44,202 nucleotides of DNA from Clostridiales bacterium (lineage in GTDB: Bacteria > Bacillota > Clostridia > Lachnospirales > Lachnospiraceae): NCBI GenBank assembly GCA_012520645.1, contig JAAYNV010000041.1:1-44202 (forward strand), given 5' to 3'. The notes beneath the pieces were generated by a model. It was not told the DNA's origin and searched no databases. It worked only from the letters and a program-made list of their open reading frames with translations. Of the stretch, positions 16,015 to 25,241 are shown one piece after another (within the stretch, counting starts at the first letter, position 1; every line of letters starts with the position of its first letter). The position numbers and the translations under genes were made by a program.

Positions 16015-18333
16015 TTACCAAAGCAGATACACCACAGTCAGTAAAAAACCAATGCAGAACAGCATCAGCCCAAATGACAGGCTTCTTGCGATTACCATAT
16101 TGTTTTCTGACAGTGTTTCCTGAAGCATCGCCAGTCTATGCTCATAGCGTCTTACTACCGGATGCTTCTTTCGGATTGTTTTATTTAACAAGACTGCACA
16201 TCCATCCAGAAACATGCCGACCATATGCGTTACCGCATTTCCCTCCGTTAGTTCATGAGGCAGTCTGCTGTCCCGATAAACGGTTTTTCTCAGGATTACG
16301 ATGGCATAATCGGTCAGTCTGTCCATCAGACGGCAGACACAACCACAGACAACCGGAAGAGCGCTGCATAAAACCGGCCGGTAGATCAGATTCTCCAAAT
16401 CCAGCCATTTTGGCCAGATATCTACATAAATATCCCCTGAAAACATATTTCTTCCATTACTTTGCGCTTTTTTTCCAGGCTTGGTCTGTTCCATACGAAG
16501 ATCCATTTCCACACGCTCAAGCAGTGTAATCCTTCCTTCCCTGCGAAGCATTGTTGTCCTTACGAACCATATATATACAAGTACACCAATCAAAATCGAG
16601 ATGCAGGCACCCTTTAAATTTTCCGTACTAAAATATGCCACCGACAAAGTTTCTGAAGCATGAAATAACGAACTTCCCATATCTGCCATCCGGTCCATTG
16701 TAAAATGCGGAAGCATGCCGAGTATCGGAAGAACAACTGCACTTCCTGCCAAAGCAAAAGCACTCTGTCTGTTCATATAGCTGCCCTTCATGGCATCAAA
16801 CTTTGCCTGCAAAGCTGCATCCCGGTTCTTTTCTATAAATAAGCATACATACAATTTTGTCATATATGCCACAGTCAGACCCCCGCTGACTAAAAAAATC
16901 CACTCAATCAACTGCATCTCATGGATACCAAAAGAAACATGCTGCCAGATTCCCACCTGGGAAGTAATTCCGGTCTGACCCTCCAGTCCATGTAACTCAT
17001 GGATATATTCCACAATTCCTTCATGCAGAAGGCTTTTACTGATATATCCGTTAAAAAACGGCACACCGCCAATTCCGAGAGCACCCGCTAAAAAGGTCAG
17101 ATTCAATAACGGCTTCTTCCTCCCAAATCCCCGTATATCATTCAGATCCAGCTTATGCACATTCATAAAGACCACTCCTGCTGCCATAAACAGCACAAGT
17201 TTAATAAGAGAATGGTTGACCATATGCAGAAAAGTACCGCGTACTGCTATAATTCCTGCTTTTCCCTCCCCCTCAAGAGCCCGCAGAAGTCCCGTCATAC
17301 CGGTTCCGACTAAAATAAACCCGATTTGTGACATGGAAGAACATGCCAGAGTCCTTTTTAAATCATTCGAGCAAAGTGCCAAAAGTGCTCCGCCGAACAT
17401 TGTTATTACACCTAAAAATAATAGCAAAGCACTCCATTTATCATCTGTCATAAACAAATTACAACTAATGATCAAAATGCCGAGTACACCGGACTTTGTC
17501 AAAATACCGGATAAAAGCGCCGATGCGGGAGCCGGAGCTACCGGGTGAGCCTTAGGCAGCCAGATATGAAGCGGAAAAACACCCGCTTTTGCACCGAAGC
17601 CAAACAGCATACATGCTCCTGCCACATAAAGCTGCGTACTGCCTAAATGTGCCTGTGCACTTTCATAGAGCATGGAAAATCTTAACGTCCCGGTCAGATC
17701 ATACCATAAGAAAATGCCCATCAGCATAACCAGACCACCTATTACAGCAATTGCCAGATAAGTTTCTGCGGCACGGAGCGATTCTTTTTTTTCATCCTGT
17801 GCTACCCACACATAGGAAGTAAAAGACATCATTTCAAAAAATACAAATAAAGTATAAAAATCCGCTGACAAAAAAACACCGATCGTCGCACCTAAAGTAA
17901 GCAGCATAAAAAGATAGTAGCGGTTCCTGTTCCGGTAATGTGTAAAGTATTCTCTTGAAGATACCGTTGTCATCATCCACATAAAGGATGCTGCCATTCC
18001 ATATAACAGACGGAAGCCATCCAATGCAAAAGACAGCCCCAGTCCTCCAAAAACGGACCATGTATAGGAAAGCAAAGCGTGTGTATGCACTGTCTCCTCT
18101 GCTGAAACATCCGATACCTTTAAAAGCTTTGACGCTCCGAAAGATATATCAATACCGTTTCCACCAGACAATCTGATATAATAGAAAAAAAGCCCTGCAA
18201 AAGCCAGAAATTCCGTAATTGTCAAAAAATCCGCCGTATAATCTCTTGCCTTCTTATTTTTTCTGCCTATCCCGTAAACTGCCAGACCACCCAGAATAGG
18301 ATATAAAGTGAGTGCCAGTAACCATCCGCCCAA
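16015..18333 (-). CDS. NuoL/HyfB-like antiporter subunit, long form
   Basis: 772 residues, about sixteen or more membrane helices. The proton_antipo_M core is clear: Glu in FVFFEMMSFTSYVW, then GFGAKAGVFPLHIWLPKAHP with the conserved Lys and His and the discontinuous-helix Pro, and SALLSGILTKSGVLG with the second Lys. The C-terminal 200 residues add an amphipathic stretch and extra helices, like complex-I subunit 5 proteins. It would translocate H+ or Na+ as part of the membrane complex encoded by the preceding nine genes. TTG start with GGAGG about eleven bases upstream and an in-frame stop just before. Last gene of the operon, 69 bases after its neighbour. Confidence 0.8.
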   Translation of the reverse strand: MGGWLLALTLYPILGGLAVYGIGRKNKKARDYTADFLTITEFLAFAGLFFYYIRLSGGNGIDISFGASKLLKVSDVSAEETVHTHALLSYTWSVFGGLGLSFALDGFRLLYGMAASFMWMMTTVSSREYFTHYRNRNRYYLFMLLTLGATIGVFLSADFYTLFVFFEMMSFTSYVWVAQDEKKESLRAAETYLAIAVIGGLVMLMGIFLWYDLTGTLRFSMLYESAQAHLGSTQLYVAGACMLFGFGAKAGVFPLHIWLPKAHPVAPAPASALLSGILTKSGVLGILIISCNLFMTDDKWSALLLFLGVITMFGGALLALCSNDLKRTLACSSMSQIGFILVGTGMTGLLRALEGEGKAGIIAVRGTFLHMVNHSLIKLVLFMAAGVVFMNVHKLDLNDIRGFGRKKPLLNLTFLAGALGIGGVPFFNGYISKSLLHEGIVEYIHELHGLEGQTGITSQVGIWQHVSFGIHEMQLIEWIFLVSGGLTVAYMTKLYVCLFIEKNRDAALQAKFDAMKGSYMNRQSAFALAGSAVVLPILGMLPHFTMDRMADMGSSLFHASETLSVAYFSTENLKGACISILIGVLVYIWFVRTTMLRREGRITLLERVEMDLRMEQTKPGKKAQSNGRNMFSGDIYVDIWPKWLDLENLIYRPVLCSALPVVCGCVCRLMDRLTDYAIVILRKTVYRDSRLPHELTEGNAVTHMVGMFLDGCAVLLNKTIRKKHPVVRRYEHRLAMLQETLSENNMVIARSLSFGLMLFCIGFLLTVVYLLW

Positions 18334-18402
18334 AATATATCATCCTCCGTTTCATGCTGTGATTAAAATCCCTGTTTAAAATTCCTATCCTACAATCCGC
18401 TT

Positions 18403-19878
18403 CTAATAAATGCCTGCTGCCACTTCCTGCAAGAATGCCGTAACCGGTGCAGAATGCAGTCCAAATACAATGATTACCAGGGCAAAGACCGTAAGTGGCA
18501 AGAGCATAAGCCAGTTCGGATCCTCTGCATCCGCTATCGTTTCATAATCAAAACCTGCCTTTGGGAAAAATGCCCGCACTACAATATTCAGCATATAGGT
18601 TGCCGTCAAAAGCGCAGAGATTAACAGTGCTCCGATTCCGATATAAGAAAGCACATGTTTACTCTCCACCGCCGCCTGCGCCAGATTCCATTTACTGATA
18701 AAACCTGCCAGCCCGGGAACTCCCATTAAAGCCAGCGCCGAAACGGTAAAAATTACAAATACCTTCGGCATCTTTCTTCCAAGTCCGTCTAACTCATGTA
18801 CATAATGCCGTCCGGTCTTATACATAATGGCTCCTGCACAGAAAAAGGCGCCTATCTTCATAAAAGCATGAAATACCATGTGCGTCAGTGCACCGGTAAG
18901 ACCGAGCGGTGTCATGATTGTTACACCAAATAGAATATAGGACAAATTACTGATGGTTGAATATGCTAACCTTCTCTTAATGTGTGTTTCCTTTACTGCC
19001 CTGCTGCAGCCATATACAATTGTAAAAATAGTCGCAATCATGACCACACCCTGTGCCCATGTGCCTCGGAGAAATTCCGTTCCAAAACAGTAAAAGGTCA
19101 GCCGGATGATCGAAAAAGCACCCGCTTTGACAACAGCTACCGCATGTAAAAGCGCCGTTACCGGAGTCGGAGCCACACCCGCCTGTGGCAGCCATGAATT
19201 AAACGGACAGATTGCCGCTTTGACACCAAAGCCAAAGAAAGCAAATACATAAACTAACAGAAGAATATTAGTGCGGTCTCCGATCTTTGCTGCATTCATA
19301 ACGCCTCCCAGCGTAAAATTCAATGTATTTCCATATACCATCGTAAAAATCAGACCGATAAATGCAAATGCCGCACCACCCAATGAATAATACAGATACT
19401 TACGGGCAGCTAACACCGCTTCCCTCGTCAAAGTATGCAGAACAAGCGGCAGCGTCACTAACGTCAGAAGCTCATAGAAAAAATACATGGTCAGCATATC
19501 CTCTGCCAGAGCGATTCCAAGCGTCACACCGTAAGTCATGGTATAAAACATAAAAAATGTCTTTTCCCGCTGCTCATGCTTCATATATTCAAAAGAGTAC
19601 AGCGTTGCAAGCGGCCAGAGAAAAGCGATCAGACTGCCAAAAACCATGGACATTCCATCCACTCTTAATGAAATAGTCCAGTTTCCGGTAAATCTTACCA
19701 CATCCAGAGCCTCTATGGGCCGATTCCATAACAGCGCAAATACCAGAATTGAATTCAAAAGAACTAACGCTTCCACATAAAGATTCCGATACACTCTTTT
19801 CTGAAACGGCAGAACCGGGACCAGTGCCCCTCCCAGAATCGGAAGCAGGATTACTACAAGCATCATCATCGGATTCAT
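18403..19878 (-). CDS. MrpD/NuoM-like antiporter subunit (third copy)
   Basis: 491 residues with about fourteen membrane helices and the proton_antipo_M core: FFYELLTLVTLPLVLHTLT with the ion-path Glu, GFGVKAAICPFNSWLPQAG and ALLHAVAVVKAGAFSI with its Lys, and THMVFHAFMKIGAFFCAGA. It is strikingly similar along its length to the product of the neighbouring gene (19894-21384), which points to tandem duplication. It starts 15 bases after that gene. Role: one of four ion-translocating channels of the Mrp/Mbh-like complex. The first channel Lys region has His replaced by Asn (PFNSW), unlike its neighbours (PLHAW, PFHSW). Confidence 0.8.
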   Translation of the reverse strand: MNPMMMLVVILLPILGGALVPVLPFQKRVYRNLYVEALVLLNSILVFALLWNRPIEALDVVRFTGNWTISLRVDGMSMVFGSLIAFLWPLATLYSFEYMKHEQREKTFFMFYTMTYGVTLGIALAEDMLTMYFFYELLTLVTLPLVLHTLTREAVLAARKYLYYSLGGAAFAFIGLIFTMVYGNTLNFTLGGVMNAAKIGDRTNILLLVYVFAFFGFGVKAAICPFNSWLPQAGVAPTPVTALLHAVAVVKAGAFSIIRLTFYCFGTEFLRGTWAQGVVMIATIFTIVYGCSRAVKETHIKRRLAYSTISNLSYILFGVTIMTPLGLTGALTHMVFHAFMKIGAFFCAGAIMYKTGRHYVHELDGLGRKMPKVFVIFTVSALALMGVPGLAGFISKWNLAQAAVESKHVLSYIGIGALLISALLTATYMLNIVVRAFFPKAGFDYETIADAEDPNWLMLLPLTVFALVIIVFGLHSAPVTAFLQEVAAGIY

Positions 19879-19893
19879 TCCTGCTCCCCCTTC

Positions 19894-21384
19894 CTACATA
19901 AGCTGCGGCACAAACGCCGCAAAAAATTCCGCGAGACTGTTCGGAAACATTCCAAGTGCTACTGCACATATTGTCAGCAGTAAGATCGGCATAAGCATCC
20001 ATCCGTTTGCCTCCCTTTTCTGCAAGGAAACATAGTCAAAATCATTTCCCGGCAGAAAGCCCTTTACCGTTACCGGAAGCAGATAGCCTGCAGTCAGAAG
20101 AGCACTCAAAAGCAGCACCACCGGACCGAGCCACGTAAAAATTCCGGTTCCCGACTGCAGTGCACCTGTCGCCAGATACCACTTACTGACAAATCCGCTG
20201 GTAGGCGGAATACCGATTAATGCCAGAGAAACAAAAGTATAGCACCATATTGTTACAGGCATCTGCTTTCCGATACCACTAAGCTCCTCCACTTTTGTCT
20301 TACCGGTCTGATAAATAACTGCTCCGGCACAAAGAAACAGGGTACATTTTATTATGGCATGAAACACCACATGCAGAAGTGCACCTGTCACAGCCACCGG
20401 CTGTAATACCGATAATCCAAACAAAATATATGAAATCTGACTGACCGTGGAATAAGCCAGCCGTTTTTTAAAGCCCTTTTCCAGAAAAGCCAGCATCGAA
20501 CCCATAAATACAGTAAGCAGTGCTAACGTCATCCACACCGTCTGTACCCAGGTTCCCTTAAGAAAATCCGCACCAAAAATATAAAATACCACTCTGACGA
20601 TTCCGAGTACACCACCCTTTACGATAATACCGGAAAGCGCCGCAGATGCCGGAGCCGGAGCCACCGGATGTGCTGTCGGAAGCCACGCATGCAGCGGAAA
20701 CATACCAGCTTTTACTCCAAAGCCAATTAACATCAGAAATGCTGCCGCTAAAAGCAGACTCCGGTTCTCTGCCAGAACCGCCGCATCAAATACTCCGCCT
20801 GCCGTAAAAGACATCGTATTTGCGTAATGATAAATAAAATAAATGCCAAACAGCACCATATAAGCACCAAAAAATGAATAAAACAGATATTTTAATCCCG
20901 CCATAACTGCCTCATGACTGCGGTTATGCAGTACGAGCGGCATGGAAAGCAGCGTCATCAGCTCATAAAACATATAAAACGTAACCAGATTTCCCGAAAA
21001 ATCAAGTCCCACCAGAATGCCATATACTAACAAATAAAACCCGAAATACCGTTTGTTGTTTTCCTCATGCTTCATATACTCAAAAGCATACAGACCGGAA
21101 CAGATCCAGATGAATGTCACTACGCTGACAAACAGACGGCTTACCGAATCTACACGGAAGAAAACGGGAAGCGTATCCGTCAGATAAAACAATGTATATC
21201 CTGCATCTCCCAAAGAGAGTACATATCCTACAAGCCCTGCTGTCACAAAAAGTCCTGCTGCCGTAATCCACAATAGTGTTTTACGGCTTTTGGACGGCTT
21301 CATAAATAACAGAAAAATCCCCATTATGACCGGAATCAAAACCGGAACTATTACCCATACCGTTTCTTTCATACCTTTTTCCAC
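19894..21384 (-). CDS. MrpD/NuoM-like antiporter subunit (second copy)
   Basis: 496 residues, about fourteen membrane helices. Core motifs are FYMFYELMTLLSMPLVLH (Glu), GFGVKAGMFPLHAWLPTAHP, ALSGIIVKGGVLGIV and LLHVVFHAIIKCTLF. It is paralogous to the following gene; both share the YEL(L/M)TL and LPLVLH or MPLVLH signatures that are not in the first copy. GTG start at 21384, or ATG at 21372; neither has a perfect ribosome binding site. It starts 12 bases after the upstream subunit. It would form a second ion channel in the complex; whether it carries H+ or Na+ cannot be read. Confidence 0.8.
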   Translation of the reverse strand: MEKGMKETVWVIVPVLIPVIMGIFLLFMKPSKSRKTLLWITAAGLFVTAGLVGYVLSLGDAGYTLFYLTDTLPVFFRVDSVSRLFVSVVTFIWICSGLYAFEYMKHEENNKRYFGFYLLVYGILVGLDFSGNLVTFYMFYELMTLLSMPLVLHNRSHEAVMAGLKYLFYSFFGAYMVLFGIYFIYHYANTMSFTAGGVFDAAVLAENRSLLLAAAFLMLIGFGVKAGMFPLHAWLPTAHPVAPAPASAALSGIIVKGGVLGIVRVVFYIFGADFLKGTWVQTVWMTLALLTVFMGSMLAFLEKGFKKRLAYSTVSQISYILFGLSVLQPVAVTGALLHVVFHAIIKCTLFLCAGAVIYQTGKTKVEELSGIGKQMPVTIWCYTFVSLALIGIPPTSGFVSKWYLATGALQSGTGIFTWLGPVVLLLSALLTAGYLLPVTVKGFLPGNDFDYVSLQKREANGWMLMPILLLTICAVALGMFPNSLAEFFAAFVPQLM

Positions 21385-21396
21385 GCCCTTACTTTT

Positions 21397-22887
21397 TTAT
21401 GCGAAGGTGGACAAACCCTGCTGGATCAGATCCACAATCGGCTGAGAACCCATGCCAAGAATGATATTCAAAATCATAAAAAGCACCATCGTCACTGCAT
21501 ACAACTTCTCCTGTTTCCACGTAATACAAGGATAATCCGTTTTGGCAGGTGTATAGATACGAATGACCGTCTTCATAAAATAAATCGCATTCAGGATAGT
21601 ACTGATCGACAGCACTACAAGAGCCGGAAGCATCTTGCCGCTGTTATAGACTGCCGCATTGGCAAATAAAAATTTACTGATAAAGCCTGCAAAAACCGGA
21701 ACGCCTACCATGGACAGTGAACCGACCGTAAATGCTACTCCGGCGACTTTATTCCGGTAAGCGGCACCTGTCAGATCGATAAACTTTCTGCTGCCGCCGG
21801 ACACATCCGTCAGTCCGATCGCCGCTACAAACAGAAGGGATTTTGTAGCTGCATGTGCGATGATATGGAAAACGCTCGCAATCATACCGACATCCGTTCC
21901 CAGACCGATACCCATATAAATATATCCAATCTGTGCCACCGAGGAAAAAGCGATCATACGTCTTATATCGTTTTCTTTGATTGCACTTAAGGAGCCAAAG
22001 ATTATACCCGCCAGTCCAAATAAAAACAGTACATCGATAATCTTACTTTCCCGGATAATCGAAAAGCCAATCACCCGGTAGAAGATCTTGATCAGTAAAA
22101 ATACATAGCCCTTTGATACCAGACTTGATAAAATTGCCGCAGAGGACACCGTGGAATAACCATACGCATCCGGCAGCCAGGAATGAAACGGAAAGAGCGC
22201 ACTCTTAATCGCTAACCCGACTGAAATCAAAGCAATTGTCACCAAAAGCGGCATGGAATATGTCCCTTCTGCCACGATCTGTGCCACTGCTTCCCTGATA
22301 TTGGACATCAGAAGATGCCCCGTCAAATCATAGAGCATACAAATACCGATTAATAACAGACCGGAGCCAAGCAGACTCATAATCATATACCGGACTGCTG
22401 CTTCGATTGTTCTGCCGTTTTCACGAATCATAATAAGACCACAAGCAGAAATCGTGTTAATCTCTACAAAAACATATGCCGTAAACAGATCGTTCGTATA
22501 AATCAGCGCTAACAGGGAACTGAGCAGTAAGTTAATCAAAATATAATACAGATTATGCTTGGTAATCTCTACCTCACCAAGCAGTTTTTTTCGTCCGCCC
22601 AATAAAGACAATAGCATAATAATACAGAAAAATAATGCCATTGCTGCTTCCAATACTCCGGCACGTATCTCATTACCCCAGGGAGCCGGAAAATGTCCCA
22701 TCATATAAGTAAAGCTTTCACCGGTCTGCAATGTAAATCCAAGCAGTACCGCCGACATTGTTCCGACTATACAAATCACTGCCGTATTCAGATATTTCGC
22801 AGGTTTTTGCGGAAGCACAGAACTGACGGTTCCCGCAAACATGGATAATACGATGGAAAAAAAAGGGAAATTCTGCACAAAAGCCAT
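21397..22887 (-). CDS. mrpD: MrpD/NuoN-like antiporter subunit (first copy)
   Basis: 496 residues. By position (directly after MrpC) and sequence it is the true MrpD equivalent. Core motifs are AYVFVEINTISACGLIMI (Glu), LAIKSALFPFHSWLPDAY (Lys, His), AAILSSLVSKGYVFLLIK (Lys) and FHIIAHAATKSLLFVAA. It belongs to the MrpD/NuoN branch, distinct from the two paralogues downstream. The ATG follows the MrpC stop codon with no spacer, and the GGAGG for it lies in the last codons of mrpC. Probably one of the two canonical Mrp ion-translocating subunits. Confidence 0.85.
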   Translation of the reverse strand: MAFVQNFPFFSIVLSMFAGTVSSVLPQKPAKYLNTAVICIVGTMSAVLLGFTLQTGESFTYMMGHFPAPWGNEIRAGVLEAAMALFFCIIMLLSLLGGRKKLLGEVEITKHNLYYILINLLLSSLLALIYTNDLFTAYVFVEINTISACGLIMIRENGRTIEAAVRYMIMSLLGSGLLLIGICMLYDLTGHLLMSNIREAVAQIVAEGTYSMPLLVTIALISVGLAIKSALFPFHSWLPDAYGYSTVSSAAILSSLVSKGYVFLLIKIFYRVIGFSIIRESKIIDVLFLFGLAGIIFGSLSAIKENDIRRMIAFSSVAQIGYIYMGIGLGTDVGMIASVFHIIAHAATKSLLFVAAIGLTDVSGGSRKFIDLTGAAYRNKVAGVAFTVGSLSMVGVPVFAGFISKFLFANAAVYNSGKMLPALVVLSISTILNAIYFMKTVIRIYTPAKTDYPCITWKQEKLYAVTMVLFMILNIILGMGSQPIVDLIQQGLSTFA

Positions 22888-23262
22888 TTACCTTCCCTCC
22901 TTTTTTAATTGTGTCGAAATCTCATCCAGATCTAACGTATGATACCTGCGGTAAAGCCGGATTGTCAAAGAAAGCATCAGTGCCGTGACCGATACCGACA
23001 CGACAATGCCCGTCAGTACCAGACCACTCGGAATCGGGTTGATATAGGCATCCACACTCTGTATACCGTCTACTACAATTGGTGCCATACGTCCCTCAAT
23101 ATAACCTTTTTCTGCCAGAAACAGATATACTGCGGTATCCATAATATTGAGTCCGATAATCTTTTTGATCAGATTCTTCTGCAGCAAAAGGTTGGAAAAA
23201 CCGATGCCAAATAAAATCACAGCCACTGCTTCTCCATAGTTGGCAAATAAATTCGCACCCAT
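22888..23262 (-). CDS. mrpC: MrpC/NuoK-like subunit
   Basis: 124 residues with three membrane helices, the length and topology of MrpC, homologous to complex-I NuoK. Helix 3 has the typical PIPSGLVLTGIVVSVSVTAL pattern. In complex I and Mrp this small subunit sits next to the D-type antiporter and contributes to the ion path. The ATG directly abuts the TAA of the upstream gene, and GGAGG lies in that gene's last codons, showing tight translational coupling. Confidence 0.85.
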   Translation of the reverse strand: MGANLFANYGEAVAVILFGIGFSNLLLQKNLIKKIIGLNIMDTAVYLFLAEKGYIEGRMAPIVVDGIQSVDAYINPIPSGLVLTGIVVSVSVTALMLSLTIRLYRRYHTLDLDEISTQLKKEGR

Positions 23263-24228
23263 TTAAAAGCCTCCCTTCCGAAACAGCGCATAAAATGCAT
23301 ACATTGTACAAGCTACGACCAGTCCCACACAGATATTAAGCGGAAGAATCAGACCACTGCTTAAGATAGCCCCCGGCGTTCCAAGCGGAATACCGCTTTC
23401 TAAATGATTAGCGCCGGTAAAAAAAGAATAACTTTTTGCAATACAATAAAAGGATAAGGAACAAAAACAGATCCATTTATAAGTCTTTTCCGTAAAGAAT
23501 CGTTCTGTTTTTGCAAAGCCAAAGGCATTCAGATACAGAATCAGCCCTGCACCAATGATCGCTCCGCCCGAAAATCCCCCGCCCGGAGATAAATGTCCGT
23601 TCAATATAATATAGATACCAAAGATTATAATAAGTGGTACTAAAATTCTTGCTATCTTCTGTAATATAATGTCATTTTTTGGCTCATAGATACGATCATT
23701 TGCCTCCGCATCCTCCTTCTGCTTACTGTCCCCATCGAGCCGCAGCAGAATAAGCACTGTACAGGTTGCTATAAAGAGCACATTAGACTCGCCAAACGTA
23801 TCAAAGGCACGATAATCCAGAATCATACCAGTCACAATATTGACAGCGCCCGTCTCCTGAATTCCTTTCTCGATATATCTGGCAGAAACTTCATTATTAA
23901 CCGGACGTTCTGCCGTGCCGACAGAGGGCAGATTGGACACCGTCACCAGTAAAACCCCAATGAGTGAAATACAGAAGATCACGGACATCACCTTATAAAA
24001 AACCCGGAATACCCGGATTTCCCGATTGTGTTCCGTATCATAAATATGCTTTCTGAGTTCCTCCTTTTCTTTCTGTCTTTCCAGAATACTGTTCTCTTCT
24101 TCTATAAACTCCTTCTGCGGCATCATTTCCACATGGCCGCAGACCGGATCCTCCGCCCCGTAAAGCCAGTTATGAAAACGCGCGGCGAATCCTTTTTTTA
24201 CTTCCTCATCCGGTCTTATTCTGGTCAT
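23263..24228 (-). CDS. mrpB: fused MbhE-like/MrpB subunit
   Basis: About 320 residues. An N-terminal hydrophilic segment of roughly 70 residues (acidic, charged helix) has no Mrp counterpart that I know. A first membrane part carries VNIVTGMILDYRAFDTFGE, the MbhE/C-terminal MrpA motif. The second part is MrpB: LVPLIIIFGIYIILNGHLSP followed by the diagnostic GGGFSGG and three more helices. In Mrp systems the first part belongs to MrpA, and in Mbh it is separate; here it is joined to MrpB. Start uncertain among ATGs at 24237, 24234 and 24228; 24228 is nine bases after GGGGG. It overlaps the upstream gene by about 23 bases. Confidence 0.8.
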   Translation of the reverse strand: MTRIRPDEEVKKGFAARFHNWLYGAEDPVCGHVEMMPQKEFIEEENSILERQKEKEELRKHIYDTEHNREIRVFRVFYKVMSVIFCISLIGVLLVTVSNLPSVGTAERPVNNEVSARYIEKGIQETGAVNIVTGMILDYRAFDTFGESNVLFIATCTVLILLRLDGDSKQKEDAEANDRIYEPKNDIILQKIARILVPLIIIFGIYIILNGHLSPGGGFSGGAIIGAGLILYLNAFGFAKTERFFTEKTYKWICFCSLSFYCIAKSYSFFTGANHLESGIPLGTPGAILSSGLILPLNICVGLVVACTMYAFYALFRKGGF

Positions 24229-24481
24229 GTCCATCATCCCCCTCTCTTTTGATTGCATGGATCTTTTTAAGTGTTACAAAAAAAAGTACACTTGTAACAC
24301 CTGCTCCAACTGCTGCCTCCGTAATGGCAAGATCCGGAGATTCCAAAAGCAGCCAGATAATCGACATAACCAGACTATATGACATAAAAATCAAAATGGA
24401 ATTCAATAAATTCTTTGAAAATGTAACCGACACGGCACACAGTACCAGAAATCCAAGGCAGAGATATGTAAAAAACCGCAT
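24206..24481 (-). CDS. DUF4040/MbhD-like subunit
   Basis: About 91 residues with three membrane helices. It matches the DUF4040 (MbhD) region that in Mrp is the penultimate part of MrpA: LLESPDLAITEAAVGAGVTS with the conserved acidic and Glu residues, then a lysine-rich tail. ATGs at 24502, 24490 and 24481 are possible; the last is ten bases after AAGGGAG. With the next gene it supplies the MrpA C-terminal half as separate polypeptides, the Mbh/Mbs rather than the Bacillus Mrp arrangement. Confidence 0.8.
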   Translation of the reverse strand: MRFFTYLCLGFLVLCAVSVTFSKNLLNSILIFMSYSLVMSIIWLLLESPDLAITEAAVGAGVTSVLFFVTLKKIHAIKREGDDGHDQNKTG

Positions 24482-24526
24482 AAATTCCATGCTCCCTTCC
24501 ATATAAAGCTTATTGTCTTCTTAATC

Positions 24527-24859
24527 TTATCCCAAATCTTCCTTCTCACAATACTGGTCCAATTTTTCATTTGTTGTAATCTCCAGCCTTGTGATCAGAT
24601 GAGAGGAAACCGGAGAAGCCATCCATAAAAAGATGACAATCAGACTAAGCTTCAATGTCGTAAAATTAAATCCCGAAAAAATCATCAGACCAACCAGACT
24701 GACTCCGATTCCGAGGGTATCTCCCATAGCTGCTGCGTGCATCCTGTTTAATACATATTGAAAACGGTACACTCCTATCATTTCCAACGCAAAAATACAA
24801 AGCCCTGTAAAGAGTACTGCTGAACCAACCAGAAAACGTATCCACTCAAATACTTCCAT
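24527..24859 (-). CDS. mrpG: MrpG subunit
   Basis: 110 residues with three membrane helices. The MrpG (PhaG_MnhG) pattern is present: RFQYVLNRMHAAAMGDTLGI, followed by a hydrophobic segment and SSHLITRLEI. AGGAGG lies nine bases before the ATG, inside the end of mrpF, which it overlaps by 14 bases. A small structural subunit of the antiporter; required for assembly in characterised Mrp systems. Confidence 0.85.
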   Translation of the reverse strand: MEVFEWIRFLVGSAVLFTGLCIFALEMIGVYRFQYVLNRMHAAAMGDTLGIGVSLVGLMIFSGFNFTTLKLSLIVIFLWMASPVSSHLITRLEITTNEKLDQYCEKEDLG

Positions 24860-25184
24860 CTTTTCTGTCCTCCTTTAACTTCCTTTCTCTGTAAATTCCG
24901 ATGTATACCTTGGAAAGTACGATTACTGCAAGAAAGCTGATCATTGCATAGATCAGACAGATATCCACCAGTCCGCTCTCATGCAGATATAAAGAAAGAA
25001 TTGCAATAATTACCATGACCATTGTACCCATCATATTGACAGCCACAATACGGTCCGCCACACGAGGACCCTTGACGGCTCGTATCAGACAGGCAAACAC
25101 CATTAAAATCAAAAAAACCAGCGCCGCAATATAGACTCCCTTATAGGCCAAAGCAAGCGCCCCTGTATTTCCATCCAACAGCAT
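24846..25184 (-). CDS. mrpF: MrpF subunit
   Basis: 112 residues with three membrane helices. It shows the MrpF pattern: RAVKGPRVADRIVAVNMMGT in the loop after helix 1, then HESGLVDICLIYAMISFLA. AAAGGA precedes the ATG by about twelve bases. In characterised Mrp complexes MrpF is essential for transport. The order E-F-G matches Mrp operons. Confidence 0.85.
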   Translation of the reverse strand: MLLDGNTGALALAYKGVYIAALVFLILMVFACLIRAVKGPRVADRIVAVNMMGTMVMVIIAILSLYLHESGLVDICLIYAMISFLAVIVLSKVYIGIYRERKLKEDRKDGSI

Positions 25185-25241
25185 ATTTCAAAAACATCCT
25201 TTCCCTTTATCTTCAAAACAATTTTCTGAACAAACCTGTTT

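Noticed and set aside
16074-16529. 151-codon rightward frame and other long frames inside the antiporter genes
   Set aside because: Antisense shadows of strongly conserved membrane proteins; no start signals or family similarity.
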